The notes below the pieces were generated by a model. It saw only the letters and a list, made by a program, of their open reading frames with translations. It ran no database searches and was not told where the DNA came from. A stretch of 64,000 nucleotides of DNA from Saccharothrix obliqua (lineage in GTDB: Bacteria > Actinomycetota > Actinomycetes > Mycobacteriales > Pseudonocardiaceae). The stretch spans positions 710,760-774,759 of the forward strand of contig NZ_JAHXGQ010000004.1 of NCBI RefSeq assembly GCF_019375475.1, given 5' to 3'. Positions 17,351 to 27,700 of this stretch are shown here, in pieces. The number at the start of each line of letters is the position of its first letter. The stretch's first letter is position 1. Position numbers and translations under genes: made by a program.

Positions 17351-18220
17351 ATGTCACCGAAACAAAACGCCTTCGAGTGTCATCAGGTGATGGACCCCCT
17401 GCATCTCGTCAGCTATTTCACGCCGGAAGTCGACGGGCGCTTCACCGCGCTCGGCCTGGACACCCCGCGAATGCGTTACCTCGCGGGTCGGGCCGCCGCG
17501 CTGGGCCCGGTCGGCGCGGGCGTGGTGACCGCGACTTTCTACACCTTCAACCCGGGCACGGTCGCGGAGATCGTGCCCCGCGCGTGGCACATCGCCTCCC
17601 CCGCCGACATCCTCGCCGCGCGCGTGGACGGCGTGGACGAGGCATTGCGCCGGCTCCTGGGCGACGAGCTGGTCGGCAGCGCGGAGGTCGTGGAAGCCGC
17701 CGCGCTCGCCCGGCGGGCCACCGAGGCGTGCACGCCCGAGGGGCGCGCGCTCTACGCCGCCCACGCCGAGCTGGAGTGGCCGAAGGCGCCGCACATGGTG
17801 TTGTGGCACGCCATCACGCTGTTGCGCGAGCACCGGGGTGACGGGCACCTGGCGGCGCTGCTGAACCACGGGCTGGGCGGCCTGGCCGCGATCATCACCG
17901 ACGGCGCGACCGGGAACGGCCTGCTGGCGCGGGAGGAGACGCAGGCGTTGCGCGGCTGGTCCGGCGAGCAGTGGGACGTCGAAGCGGCGGCGCTGACCGA
18001 GCGCGGGTTGCTCGACGACGACGGCGTGCTGACCGAGGCGGGCCGGGCGGTGCGCGCCGCGGTCGAGGAGGACACGAACACCGCCGCCGCGGAGCCCTAC
18101 CGCGCGCTGGGCGTGGCGGACTCCGAGCGGTTGCGGCGGTTGTGCCTGCCGCTGAGCCGGGTGGTGCTCGACGCGGGCGTGCTGCCCGGCGGCGCGGGCC
18201 GTCAGATCACCGCGGCCTGA
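17351..18220 (+). CDS. SCO6745-family protein
   Basis: A 289-residue protein matching the actinobacterial SCO6745-like family: an all-helical N-terminal domain (DPLHLVSYFTPEV, then the helix LARRATEACTPEGRALYAAH) and a C-terminal winged-helix-like part (LTERGLLDDDGVLTEAGRAV). The family has no firm biochemical function; the C-terminal half resembles DNA-binding winged helices but may only be structural. ATG at 17351 is chosen; GTG at 17342 would add three residues, and neither has a strong ribosome site. The 3' end overlaps the convergent methyltransferase by 19 bases, so the two transcripts are antisense to each other at their ends. Confidence 0.8.
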   Translation: MSPKQNAFECHQVMDPLHLVSYFTPEVDGRFTALGLDTPRMRYLAGRAAALGPVGAGVVTATFYTFNPGTVAEIVPRAWHIASPADILAARVDGVDEALRRLLGDELVGSAEVVEAAALARRATEACTPEGRALYAAHAELEWPKAPHMVLWHAITLLREHRGDGHLAALLNHGLGGLAAIITDGATGNGLLAREETQALRGWSGEQWDVEAAALTERGLLDDDGVLTEAGRAVRAAVEEDTNTAAAEPYRALGVADSERLRRLCLPLSRVVLDAGVLPGGAGRQITAA

Positions 18221-19053
18221 GGACGGGTCGCCGTGACCAACCAGGCCGCGCCGCGCAGGCGGACCCCACCGGCGTCGGCGAAGCGGCCGAGGGCGGCGGT
18301 CAACGCCGCGCGTGCCGCGGTGGCCGCCGCCGGGTCGACCAGGCCGAGGTGGTGGCGCACCGGCCCCCACTCGGCGAGGAACCGGGCCGCGTCGGCGACG
18401 TCCGCGCCCCACACCTGGTCGACCTCGACGCGGGTGGCCGCGATGTCGCTGAACCCCGCGCGCCGCAACAGGTCCGCGGTGTGCCGGGGGTCGGCCAGCG
18501 AGGTGGGGCCCGCGCCGTCCGGCCCGGTCGGGCGCGGCACGTGCGGCGCCATCGCGTCGAACACCGAGCCCAGGTCGGTGCCGGAGAAGTTGGCGCGGCA
18601 CACGAAACCCAGCCGGCCGCCGGGTCGCAACGCGCGGGCCAGGTTGGCGAACGCGGCGACCGGGTCGGCGAAGAACATGACGCCGAACCGGCTGAGCACG
18701 ACGTCGAACGCGCCGTCCGGGAACGGGTGGACCTGCGCGTCGCCGAACTCGAACGAGACGGTGGTCAACCCCTCCTCACGCGCCCGCTCGCGCGCCTTGG
18801 CGAGCATCGGCTCGGACAGGTCGACGCCGAGCACGTGCCCGCCGCGCGCGTGGCGGGCCGCCTGCCTGGCCAACTGGCCGTTGCCGCAACCGACGTCGAG
18901 CACGCGATCACCCGCCGCCACCGGCGCCGCCGCGAAGAGGAGGGCGTTGAAACCCCCGTCCACGGCGTCGTACCGCTCGTCGTGGAGGGCGCAGTGCTCG
19001 CCCTCGTAACCGTTCCACGCCTCCGCTTGGTCGGTGTTGACGACCGTCGTCAT
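18202..19053 (-). CDS. Class I SAM-dependent methyltransferase
   Basis: A 283-residue methyltransferase of the UbiE/Methyltransf_11 type. Motif I is VLDVGCGNGQLA around residues 50-61, the acidic end of strand 2 is GVDLSEPM, and motif IV follows in FDVVLSRFGVMFF. The N-terminus starts with helices around TDQAEAWNGYEGEHCALHD, common in this subfamily. It is probably monocistronic. No substrate-binding feature is diagnostic; small-molecule O-, N- or C-methylation is the family norm. Confidence 0.85.
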   Translation of the reverse strand: MTTVVNTDQAEAWNGYEGEHCALHDERYDAVDGGFNALLFAAAPVAAGDRVLDVGCGNGQLARQAARHARGGHVLGVDLSEPMLAKARERAREEGLTTVSFEFGDAQVHPFPDGAFDVVLSRFGVMFFADPVAAFANLARALRPGGRLGFVCRANFSGTDLGSVFDAMAPHVPRPTGPDGAGPTSLADPRHTADLLRRAGFSDIAATRVEVDQVWGADVADAARFLAEWGPVRHHLGLVDPAAATAARAALTAALGRFADAGGVRLRGAAWLVTATRPQAAVI

Positions 19054-19391
19054 CGCTGCACCCCGGGGTTCGTCGGACTCCGCGCTCGTGGTCGAGCCGC
19101 GCCGGGTCGAACGTAACCGAGGCGGAACAGCACTTCAACCCGCCACGAAGGCGGGAAATATTCCAAGGCAGCCAACAATTCCACTATTGGTCCACAATGG
19201 ACGGCACAACGCCGGGCACCGAAGCACGTCACTCGATCGGCCGCCCCGCAACGAGGTTCGACCGTTGTCGTGTCATGTGGACGCTCGTAACGTCGCGAAC
19301 AGACACGTTTTCCCGCACCCACCACGCGAACCGCCGGGACATCCACCGCGGTGGCGCCCGAATTACCCCGAGGAGCGGACGGAGTCACACC
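19054..19391. other. Intergenic region upstream of the NRPS operon
   Basis: This 338-base divergent gap should hold the promoters of the methyltransferase and of the biosynthetic operon. I see no gene. It contains a perfect 5-3-5 palindrome at 19190-19202, listed separately, about 190 bases before the first gene of the operon. Confidence 0.55.
19190..19202. promoter_or_regulatory. Dispersed palindrome GTCCA-N3-TGGAC, copy A
   Basis: GTCCACAATGGAC, inverted arms of five bases around CAA. The same arms occur at three other places in the window (44781, 59399, 60217). Its position in the divergent gap before the NRPS operon makes an operator possible. Confidence 0.45.
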
Positions 19392-20006
19392 ATGAAGATC
19401 GACCAGTTGATCAACGAGGTGGCCAGGACCAAGGAGGAGGCCGGGAAGCTCACGGTGCACCAGCAGGCGGAGCGGCTGGCGGTCGCCCTGGCGGAGTTCA
19501 CCGCGGCGGAGGAGAACCAGCGCTTCGCCGGCGCGGTCCGCCCCGCGGGCAACTACATGCGGATCCTGCTCAACTCATCGGACGACCCGTTCCAGGTGGT
19601 GCTCGTGCTGTGGCAGCCGGGCCGGGGCAGCCCGATCCACGACCACAGCGGCACGGTCGGCGCGGTCAGCGCGCTGCTCGGCCACACCAGGGAGGTCAAG
19701 TACCAGATCACCGGTCGCGTCGGCAGCCGGGTCACGCTGGCCGAGAAGGGCGAGCTGGTGATCCGCCCGGCCGAGGTCACCAGAATCCTGCCCGAGGACG
19801 ACGAGCAGCTGCACATGATGGTGAACGAGACGGCGCACTGGGCCGCGACGGTCCACGTCTACCTCGACGCCATCACCAGTTACCGCCTGTACGAACCGGA
19901 AGACGGCGACCGGCACCTGGCGACCGAGACGCGGCTGCGGTTCGACCGCGCCGACGTGTGGCGCGACATGCCCTTGGCCGGCGGCACGGACGTGCGGGTG
20001 CGGTGA
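19392..20006 (+). CDS. Cysteine dioxygenase-like cupin
   Basis: A 204-residue thiol dioxygenase of the bacterial cysteine dioxygenase type, which oxidises a thiol to a sulfinic acid with iron and O2. The three-His iron site is present: His83 and His85 in PIHDHSG and His141 in EQLHMMVN, matching the spacing of the family. The ATG at 19392 follows GGAG at 19381. Its stop is fused to an upstream GTG of the next frame (GTGA), so it is the first gene of the NRPS operon. It could serve cysteine catabolism, but its place suggests that it supplies or modifies a sulfur-containing building block. That link is inference. Confidence 0.82.
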   Translation: MKIDQLINEVARTKEEAGKLTVHQQAERLAVALAEFTAAEENQRFAGAVRPAGNYMRILLNSSDDPFQVVLVLWQPGRGSPIHDHSGTVGAVSALLGHTREVKYQITGRVGSRVTLAEKGELVIRPAEVTRILPEDDEQLHMMVNETAHWAATVHVYLDAITSYRLYEPEDGDRHLATETRLRFDRADVWRDMPLAGGTDVRVR

Positions 20007-20065
20007 CCCGGGTGCCCGCGAACGCCGCGCCTCGGCCACCGCGCGAGGCAGTACGGGAGAGCGGC

Positions 20066-21796
20066 ATGGCACTGCTGGCCGCGATGGCGGACTGGGCGCG
20101 GCGCACCCCTCGCGCGCCGGCGCTGGAGGACCACCGGGGCGTGCGGCTGGACCACGCCGGGCTCGCGGCGCTCACCGACGGCGCCGCCGCCCGGTTGCGC
20201 GAGCGCGGCGCGGGGCGCGGTAGCCGGGTCGCGCTGGTCCTCCCGCGCTCCACCGACCTGTTCGCCGCGGAGCTGGCGATCCTCAAGGCGGGCGCGTGCT
20301 TCGCGCCGATCGACCCGGACCAGCCCGCCGACCGCGTGGCGCTGCTGCTGGAGCGGGCCGCGGCGGACCTGGTGATCACGGACGACCCGGCCCGCGTACC
20401 CGGCGCGGCCACGCCCCGGGTCGACGTGGCGGACCTGCTCGCCCCGCCGCACGCGCCGCTGCCGCCCGACCCGGACCCGGCGGGGCCGGAGGACCCGGCG
20501 TACTGCCTGTTCACCTCCGGTTCCACCGGCTTCCCGTCGGGCGTGCTGATCAGCCGGGCCGCGCTGGACGTCTACGTCGCCGCCTACGCCGAGCTGGTGG
20601 GCAGCGGTCCCGGCGAGCGCGGCGCGCAGATCGGCTCGCCCGGTTTCGACGTGACCATCGACGAGCTGTGGCCGTTCCTGTCCACCGGCGCGTCGGTCGT
20701 CATCGCCTCCGACGACGACCGGTCCGCGCCGCACCGGCTGGCCGCCTGGCTGCGTGCGGCGGGCGTCACCAACACCTACGTCCCACCGCTGCTGCTGGAA
20801 TCGCTGTTCCGGCTGCCCGCGCCGGTCGACCTGGGCGCGGTGCGGCTGGTGCGCACCGGTGGCGAGCGGCTGGCCGCCTACCCGCCCGCCGACTTCCCGT
20901 GCCGGGTGCTCAACGAGTACGGGCCCACCGAGACGGTCGCGGGCTCGGTGTTCTGCGACGTGTCCGCGTGGCGGGACCGCGACATCCCGCCGCCGATCGG
21001 CACACCGCTGCCGCACATCAGGCTCAGCGTGCGGGACGAGAGCGGTGCCGTGGTCGAACCGGGACGCCCCGGCGAGCTGTACATCGGCGGTGACACCGTC
21101 GGCATCGGCTACCTGCACGACGCCGAGCGCACGGCCCGCCGGTTCGTCACGGTCGACGGCGAGCGGTGCTTCCGCACCGGCGACCTGGTGCGCGAGCTGC
21201 CCAGCGGCGACTTGGAGTTCCTGCGCCGCCTGGACGACCAGGTGCAGGTGCTCGGCAAGCGCGTGGAACCGGGCGAGGTCGAGCGGGCCGTCAACGCCCA
21301 CCGGGGCGTGCGTCGTGCCGCGGTGCTGGCGGCACGCGACCAGCACGGGCGGGCGGGCCACCTGCGGTGCTTCGTGCAGTGGGCGGGCGACCCCGATCCC
21401 GACGGGCTGCGCGCGCACCTGGCGTCGGTGCTGCCCGAGCACATGGTGCCTGCCGAGATCCACGCGGTGCCGGCGTTCCCGGTCACCCCGGCGGGCAAGG
21501 TCGACCGGGCGGCGCTGGCCCGGGCGCACGACCGGCGCGAGGGCCGCCCCGTGGCGGTCGACGACCTGGTGCGGGTGTGGGAGGAGGTGCTGGGCGTGCC
21601 GGGCCTGGCCCCGGACGCCGACTTCTTCCTGCACGGCGGCACCTCGCACGCGACCGTCGAGGTCGTCGCCGCGCTGAGCGAGCGGTGGGGGCGCTCGCTG
21701 GACGTGCGGGAGGTCTTCACCCACCCCACCCCGGAACTGCTGGCACGCCTGCTGGCCGAGGAGCCCGCGCGGTGCGGGCGGGAGGAGCGGACTTGA
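20066..21796 (+). CDS. NRPS protein, A-T (adenylation plus carrier)
   Basis: A 576-residue two-domain NRPS. The adenylation domain runs from residue 1 to about 490: core motif A3 is FTSGSTGFPSG (residues 149-159, the usual Lys replaced by Ser), A4 is FDVTIDELW, A5 NEYGPTE, A7 CFRTGDLV and A10 PAGKVDR with the catalytic Lys. The carrier domain follows with the phosphopantetheine Ser527 in HGGTSHAT. The binding pocket cannot be assigned to one amino acid with confidence. ATG 20066 has GGGAG six bases upstream; GTG 20003, overlapping the previous stop, is an alternative adding 21 residues. Its stop overlaps the next start (TTGA). It may load the carrier of the next protein in trans, whose own A domain is degenerate. 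Confidence 0.88.
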   Translation: MALLAAMADWARRTPRAPALEDHRGVRLDHAGLAALTDGAAARLRERGAGRGSRVALVLPRSTDLFAAELAILKAGACFAPIDPDQPADRVALLLERAAADLVITDDPARVPGAATPRVDVADLLAPPHAPLPPDPDPAGPEDPAYCLFTSGSTGFPSGVLISRAALDVYVAAYAELVGSGPGERGAQIGSPGFDVTIDELWPFLSTGASVVIASDDDRSAPHRLAAWLRAAGVTNTYVPPLLLESLFRLPAPVDLGAVRLVRTGGERLAAYPPADFPCRVLNEYGPTETVAGSVFCDVSAWRDRDIPPPIGTPLPHIRLSVRDESGAVVEPGRPGELYIGGDTVGIGYLHDAERTARRFVTVDGERCFRTGDLVRELPSGDLEFLRRLDDQVQVLGKRVEPGEVERAVNAHRGVRRAAVLAARDQHGRAGHLRCFVQWAGDPDPDGLRAHLASVLPEHMVPAEIHAVPAFPVTPAGKVDRAALARAHDRREGRPVAVDDLVRVWEEVLGVPGLAPDADFFLHGGTSHATVEVVAALSERWGRSLDVREVFTHPTPELLARLLAEEPARCGREERT

Positions 21797-24700
21797 TCAC
21801 CGCGATGCTGCGGAAGACGGCCGAGACCAACCCGCGCGGCACCGCCGTCGTGTGCGGTGACCGCGAACTGGACTACCACGCGCTGCACACCCGCGTGGCG
21901 GGTTTCGCGGGTGGCTTGCTGGAGCTGGGCGTGACGCGTGGCGACCACGTGCTCCTGCTGCTGCCGAACTGCCCGGAGTTCGTGATCGCCTACTTCGCCA
22001 CGGCGTGGGTCGGCGCGACGGTGCAGGCCGTGGACCCGGCGCTGCCCGACCACGAGCTGCGCGACCACGTCGCGCGGACACCGCCCGCCGTGGTCGTCAC
22101 CACCGGCCGGCGCGCGAGCGGCCTGGCCCGCCTGCTGCCGCCGGCGTGCCGGGTGGTGGCGACCGGCGACGGACCGGCGACGAGGTTCGACGACGTGGCC
22201 GCCACCGCCGCGCCGCCACCGCCGGAGGACGACGCGGCCGGCGCCGCGCTGCCGTGGGTGACCACGTCGACGTCCGGCACCGAGGGCGAGGCCAAGGTGA
22301 TCGCGCGCAGCCAGGCCAACCAGGTCGCGGAAGCGGGCAACATCGCGACCGGGTCCGGGCTCACCGCCGCCGACGTGGTGCTGTGCCCCGTGCCGCTGTT
22401 CCACGCGCTGGGCCAGTTCTGCTGCATGATCACCGCCGTCCGCGCCGGTGCGGCCCTGGTGCTGCTCGACCACGGCCGCCCGGACCCGGTCGCGCACCAG
22501 GTGGTCGAGGCCGTGGCCGATCGGCGGGCCACGGTCCTGCTCGGCGTGCCGTACCTGTTCGAGGCGCTGGTGGGTCTGCCCCCGGACGCGCCCGCGGACT
22601 TCTCCTCGCTCCGGTTGTGCATGTCGGGCAGCAACTTCATGTCGCCCGCGGTGCCCGAGCGGTTCGGGGCGCGCTTCGGCGTCCCGCTGCGCCAGACGTA
22701 CGGCAGCACGGAGACCGGCAGCGTGTCGTGGGACCTGGGACCCGTGCCGACGCCGGAGTCGGTCGGCCGGCCGCTGCCCGGCGTGACCGTGCTCGTCCTC
22801 GACGACGACGGCACGCCGACGTCGCCCGGCGCGGTCGGCGAGATCGCCGTGGCGGGCGCGGCCGTGGCCACCGGTGGCGGTCCCCACCGCACCGGCGACC
22901 TGGGTCGCGTCGACGGCGCCGGCCGGCTGTACGTGGTCGGCCGCAAGCGGCTGCTGGTCGACACCGGGGGGCACAAGGTCAACCCGGTCGAGGTGGAGGA
23001 CGTGCTCAAGGAGCACGGCGACGTGGCGGACGCGGCCGTGGTGGGGTTGCCGCTGCCCGAGGGCGGCGCGGTGCTCGTGGCGGCCGTGGTGCCGGCACGC
23101 GCCGACGTCGACGGCAAGGCCCTGGTCGGGCACTGCGCCACCCACCTGGCACCGCACAAGGTGCCGCGCCGGGTGGAGTTCGTGGCGGAGATCCCGCGTG
23201 GCGCGGTGGGCAAGGTGCGACGCGCGCACCTGACCGCCCTGCTGACCACCACCGGCCGGGACCGGACCGACGAACTCCTCTCCCGCGACCGCCTGCGCAC
23301 CGCCCCGCGCCCCGAACGAACCGCCCGCCTCACGCGGTACCTGTCGGAGCGCCTGGCCGACCTCGTCGGCGACCCAGCCGCCACCGCACCGGCCACCTCC
23401 CCGAACACACCGCGAACTCCGCCCGGCACCGACTCCCCCGACACACCACCGACCACCCCCGGCACCGCGCCCCCGACCCGCACCGCCCCGAGCACGTCCC
23501 TCGCCGCCCTGGGCGTCGACTCGCTGGCCGCGCTCCGGTTGCGCATGGCGGTCCGCAACGACCTCGGCGTACGCGTCGAGCTGCTCGAACTGCTCGGCGC
23601 GCCCGGCATCACCGCGCTCGCGGAACTGCTCAGCGATCGCCTGGCCGCCCCCTCGGCGTCGGCCGCGGCCGTGGTGCGCGGGCCCTCGGCGGGCGAGTTC
23701 CCGTTGTCCGCCAACCAGCTCTCGATGTGGCACGCCGAGCAGATCAACCCCGACACCGGCGTGTACGTGGTGGCCTTCGCCGCACGCCTCACCGCGCCGT
23801 GCGACATCGACGCGCTCCGCCGCGCCTGCCAGCTCCTGGTCGACCGCCACCCGGCGCTGCGCACCACGTTCCCCCTGCGGGACGGCGCTCCCGTGCAGCA
23901 CGTGGCCGAGCGGGCGGTGGTGGACTTCGCGGTGGTCGGCACGCCACCCGGCGGCGCGCGGGCGGCGCTGGAGGAGGACGCGTTCCGCGATTTCGACATC
24001 ACCTCGGCACCGCCGATGCGGGTGCGGCTGTACCCGTCCGCCGACGGGCCGCTGCTGCTGATCTCCCAGCACCACCTGATCACCGACTACTGGTCGCTGA
24101 TGGTGCTGCTGCGCGAGTTGGCGATCTGCTACGCCGCCGAGACCTCGGGCGCGGAACCGTACCTGCCCGCGCCGCACCACACCTACACCGACTACGGCCG
24201 GTGGCTGGACGAGGCGGCGAGCACCCCGACCGGTCAGGACGCCCTGGCGTGGTGGCTCGACGCGCTGCGGCCACCGCCGCCACCGGCGGACCTGCCCACC
24301 GACCGGCCCCGGCCGGTGGTGCGCGCCCAACGCGGCGCGCTGCTGCGCGACCGGCTCCCCGACGACGTCGCCGCGGCCGTGCGCGCGTGCGCCGGCACGC
24401 ACGGCACCACGCCGTACGCCGTGCTGCTGGCGGCGTTCCACGTGGTGCTGCACGCGCACACCGGCAACGCGGACAGCGCCGTCGCGGTCAACTCCGCCAA
24501 CCGCGACCTCCCGGAGTTCGCGGACGTCCTGGGCTGCTTCACCAACCCCGTCGCGCACCGGGTCGCGATCGACCCCGACGAGTCGTTCGCGGACCTGCTG
24601 CGCCGGGTGAGCGCGACGCTGCTGTCCGCCCTGGACCGCCACCCCGTCACGCTCGAACAGCTCCTCCCCCGGCTGGGCGTCCCGCGCGACCGGGGCCGCG

Positions 24701-27700
24701 CACCGCTGCTGGAGGTCGGCTTCGGGCAGAACAAGACCCAGGACCCGGTGGGCGACTCGTTCCCCGCCGCGGGCGACGGCCGCGTGCGGCTCGGCGGGCT
24801 GGTGCTGGAACCGCTGCCGCTGGGCAAGCGCGGCGTGGTGTTCGACCTCTCGGGCGTGGTGCACGAGTCGGGTGGTTCGCCCGAGATCGCCTGGGAGTAC
24901 GACCGCGACCTGTTCGACGAGGAGACCGTGCGGCGGCTGGTCGGGCGGTTCACCTCGGTGGTGCGGCGCGGGGCGGCCGACGCCGGCACCGCGGTGCGCG
25001 ACCTGTCCACACCCGCCGACGAGCGGGAGCTGCTGCTCGCGGCGGCCCGGGGCGAGCCGCTGCCGGAACCGCTCCCGTCGGTGATCGGGTCGATCCGCGC
25101 GCACGCCGACGCCCGGTCCGACGCGCCCGCCGTCGAGCAGGACGGCGACGTGCGGACGTTCGGCGAGCTGAGCGCCCACGCCGACCGGGTCGCCGGGCAG
25201 GTGGCGCGCGGCAGCCGGGTGGTCGTGTGGGTCGGCGGCGCCGCCGACCTGGCCGCGGCCGGGTTGGGCGTGCTGCGGGCGGGCGCGTGCTGCGCCCCGC
25301 TGGACGGCACGGCGACGCCCGAGGAGGTGCGTGCCGCGACCGCGGCGGCGCGGGCGCTGGTCACCACCCGCGAGCTGCGCGACCGGCTCGGTCCCGTGGC
25401 GGTGCCGGTGGTCTGCGTGGACGACGAGTGGTCCGGCCGGGCTCCGATCGGCGTGCCCGCCGGTCGGACGCCGGCGCTGGTGGTCCGCACCTCCGGGGTG
25501 ACCGGGCCGCCACGCGAGGTGGTGGTGGACCACCACGCGCTCGCCGTCGCCGCGCACCACCGGGTCGGCCCGGCGACGCCGGGCGAGGTGCTGGTGCCGA
25601 CCGGCCGCTCGGCGGGTCGGCTGCTGGCCGACCTGCTGGTGGTGCTGGCCGGTGGTGACGCCGCCGTCGTCGCGCCGCCCGACGTGGTCGGCACGGGCCG
25701 CGCGTTCACGTCCGCCGTGCTGACGCCCACCGAGCTGCGTCACGTGGTGGACGGCCTCGACCGCACCGCCGCGACACCCGCCGTCGACGTGCTCGTGGTG
25801 AGCGGCGAGGTGCTGACGGCCGGTTTGGTGGACCGCTGGCGCGCACACGCGCCGGGCGGCGAGGTCGTGCACCGGTACGGGGGTGTCGGGATCGGACCGG
25901 CGGTCGCGCAGGGCCCGGTGCCACCGGGCGCCGGGGGTGTCGTGCCGGTGGGACGTCCTTGCGCCGACGTGCGTTGCTACGTGCTGGACGACGCCGGTCG
26001 GCTGTGCCCGGTGGGCGTGCCCGGCGAGGTGTGCGTGGCCGTGGCGGGCACACCGCCGGCCGACGGCCGCGCCACGCCCGAGCCGGGGCGGCCGGGCGGG
26101 TGGGTGCTCCGGACCGGCGACGTGGGCCGCACCCTGCCCGACGGGACGTTGGCGGTGCTCGGCCGCGCCGAGCAGTTGCGGGCCGGGCCGGGTGGGTACC
26201 GGCGCGACCCGGTGCGGGTGGAGGAGGCGCTGCACGCGCACCCCGGCGTCCGGCTCGCGGTCGTGCTGTCCACGCCGGCGGGCGTCGAGGCACACGTGGA
26301 ACCCGCGGACCCGGCGGTCACCCGGCAGGAGCTGACCGCCGCGCTGCGTGACGCCCTGCCCGCGCACCTGCTGCCGGACGCGGTGGTGCTCACCGACCGG
26401 GCGCCACGCGCGGGCGACGGCAAGGCGGCCCGGTGGAGTGCGGTGGCGGCGGCACAGGAGGAACACGAGGAGACGCCCACCACCCCCGTGGCGGAGGCGC
26501 TGGCCGAGATCTGGGCCGAGGTGCTGGGCGTCGACTCGGTCGGCCCGGACGACGACTACTACGCGCTGGGCGGCGATTCCGTCATGACCATCAGGATCGC
26601 GAAGAAGGCCGCCGAGCGCGGCATCCAGCTCACCCGCAGGCAGATGTTCACCCATCCCACCGTGCGCGCGCTGGCGGGGGTCGCCAAGCGCGGCGGTCCG
26701 ACGACGCTGCACCGGGTCCTGTCGCAACGCCGCGCCATCCCGCTCACCCCCGTCCAGAGCTGGTTCTTCGACCAGGGCCTGACCTCGGTGGCGCACTGGA
26801 ACCAGGCGGTGGCGGTCGAGGTGGCGGGACCGGTGGACCCGGCGCGCCTGCGCGCGGCGCTGGCCGACGTGGCGGCCCACCACGACGCGTTCCGGTTGCG
26901 CTTCCGGCGGGGTGACGACGGGTGGCGGCAGGTCGGCGACCCGACCGCGGAGACCATCGCCGTCACCGAGCACGACGACCCGGACCCGGCCCGCGTCGTG
27001 GCCGAGGTGCAGCGCGGGATCGACATCGAGGCGGGTCCGCTGCTGCGGGCGGCGGTGGTGCGGCACGCCGGTACCACCCGCGTCCTGCTGGTCGCCCACC
27101 ACCTGGTCGTGGACTTCCTCTCCTGGCAGGTGTTCCTGGACGACCTGGCCACGGCCTGGGAACAGCGGGAGCGGGGCGAGCCGGTGCGGCTGCCCGGCGT
27201 GCCGCTGTCCTACGAGCAGTGGGCGCGGCGGCTGCGCGAGCACGCCGATTCGGCGCGGGTCCGCGCCGAACTCCCCTACTGGACGAGGATCTCCGGTGAC
27301 CCGAGCGACCCCGAGCCGACCTTCGAGGGCCAGACCTCGCGGGTGCGGCGCGCACTGTCCGCCGAGGACACTTCCGCCTTCATGGCGGCGCTGGGCGACG
27401 CGCGCCCGCACGAGGCGGTGCTGGCCTGCGTGGTCCGCGAGGTGGCGCGGGAGTGCGAGCAGGACGTGGTGCGGGTCGACCTGGAGGGCCACGGGCGGGA
27501 GGAGCTGCCCGGGGACGTGGACCCCAGCCGGACCATCGGCTGGTTCACCGCCCTGTACCCGGTGGCGTTCCCGGTGGCCCCGGACGCCCCGCCACCCGCG
27601 GTGCTGGCGGACGTGCGGGCGGAACTGGCCCGGGTGCCCGGCGGCGGCCTGGGTTACGGGTTGCTGCGCTACGCCTGCTCGGACGCCGCGGTGCGGGAGC

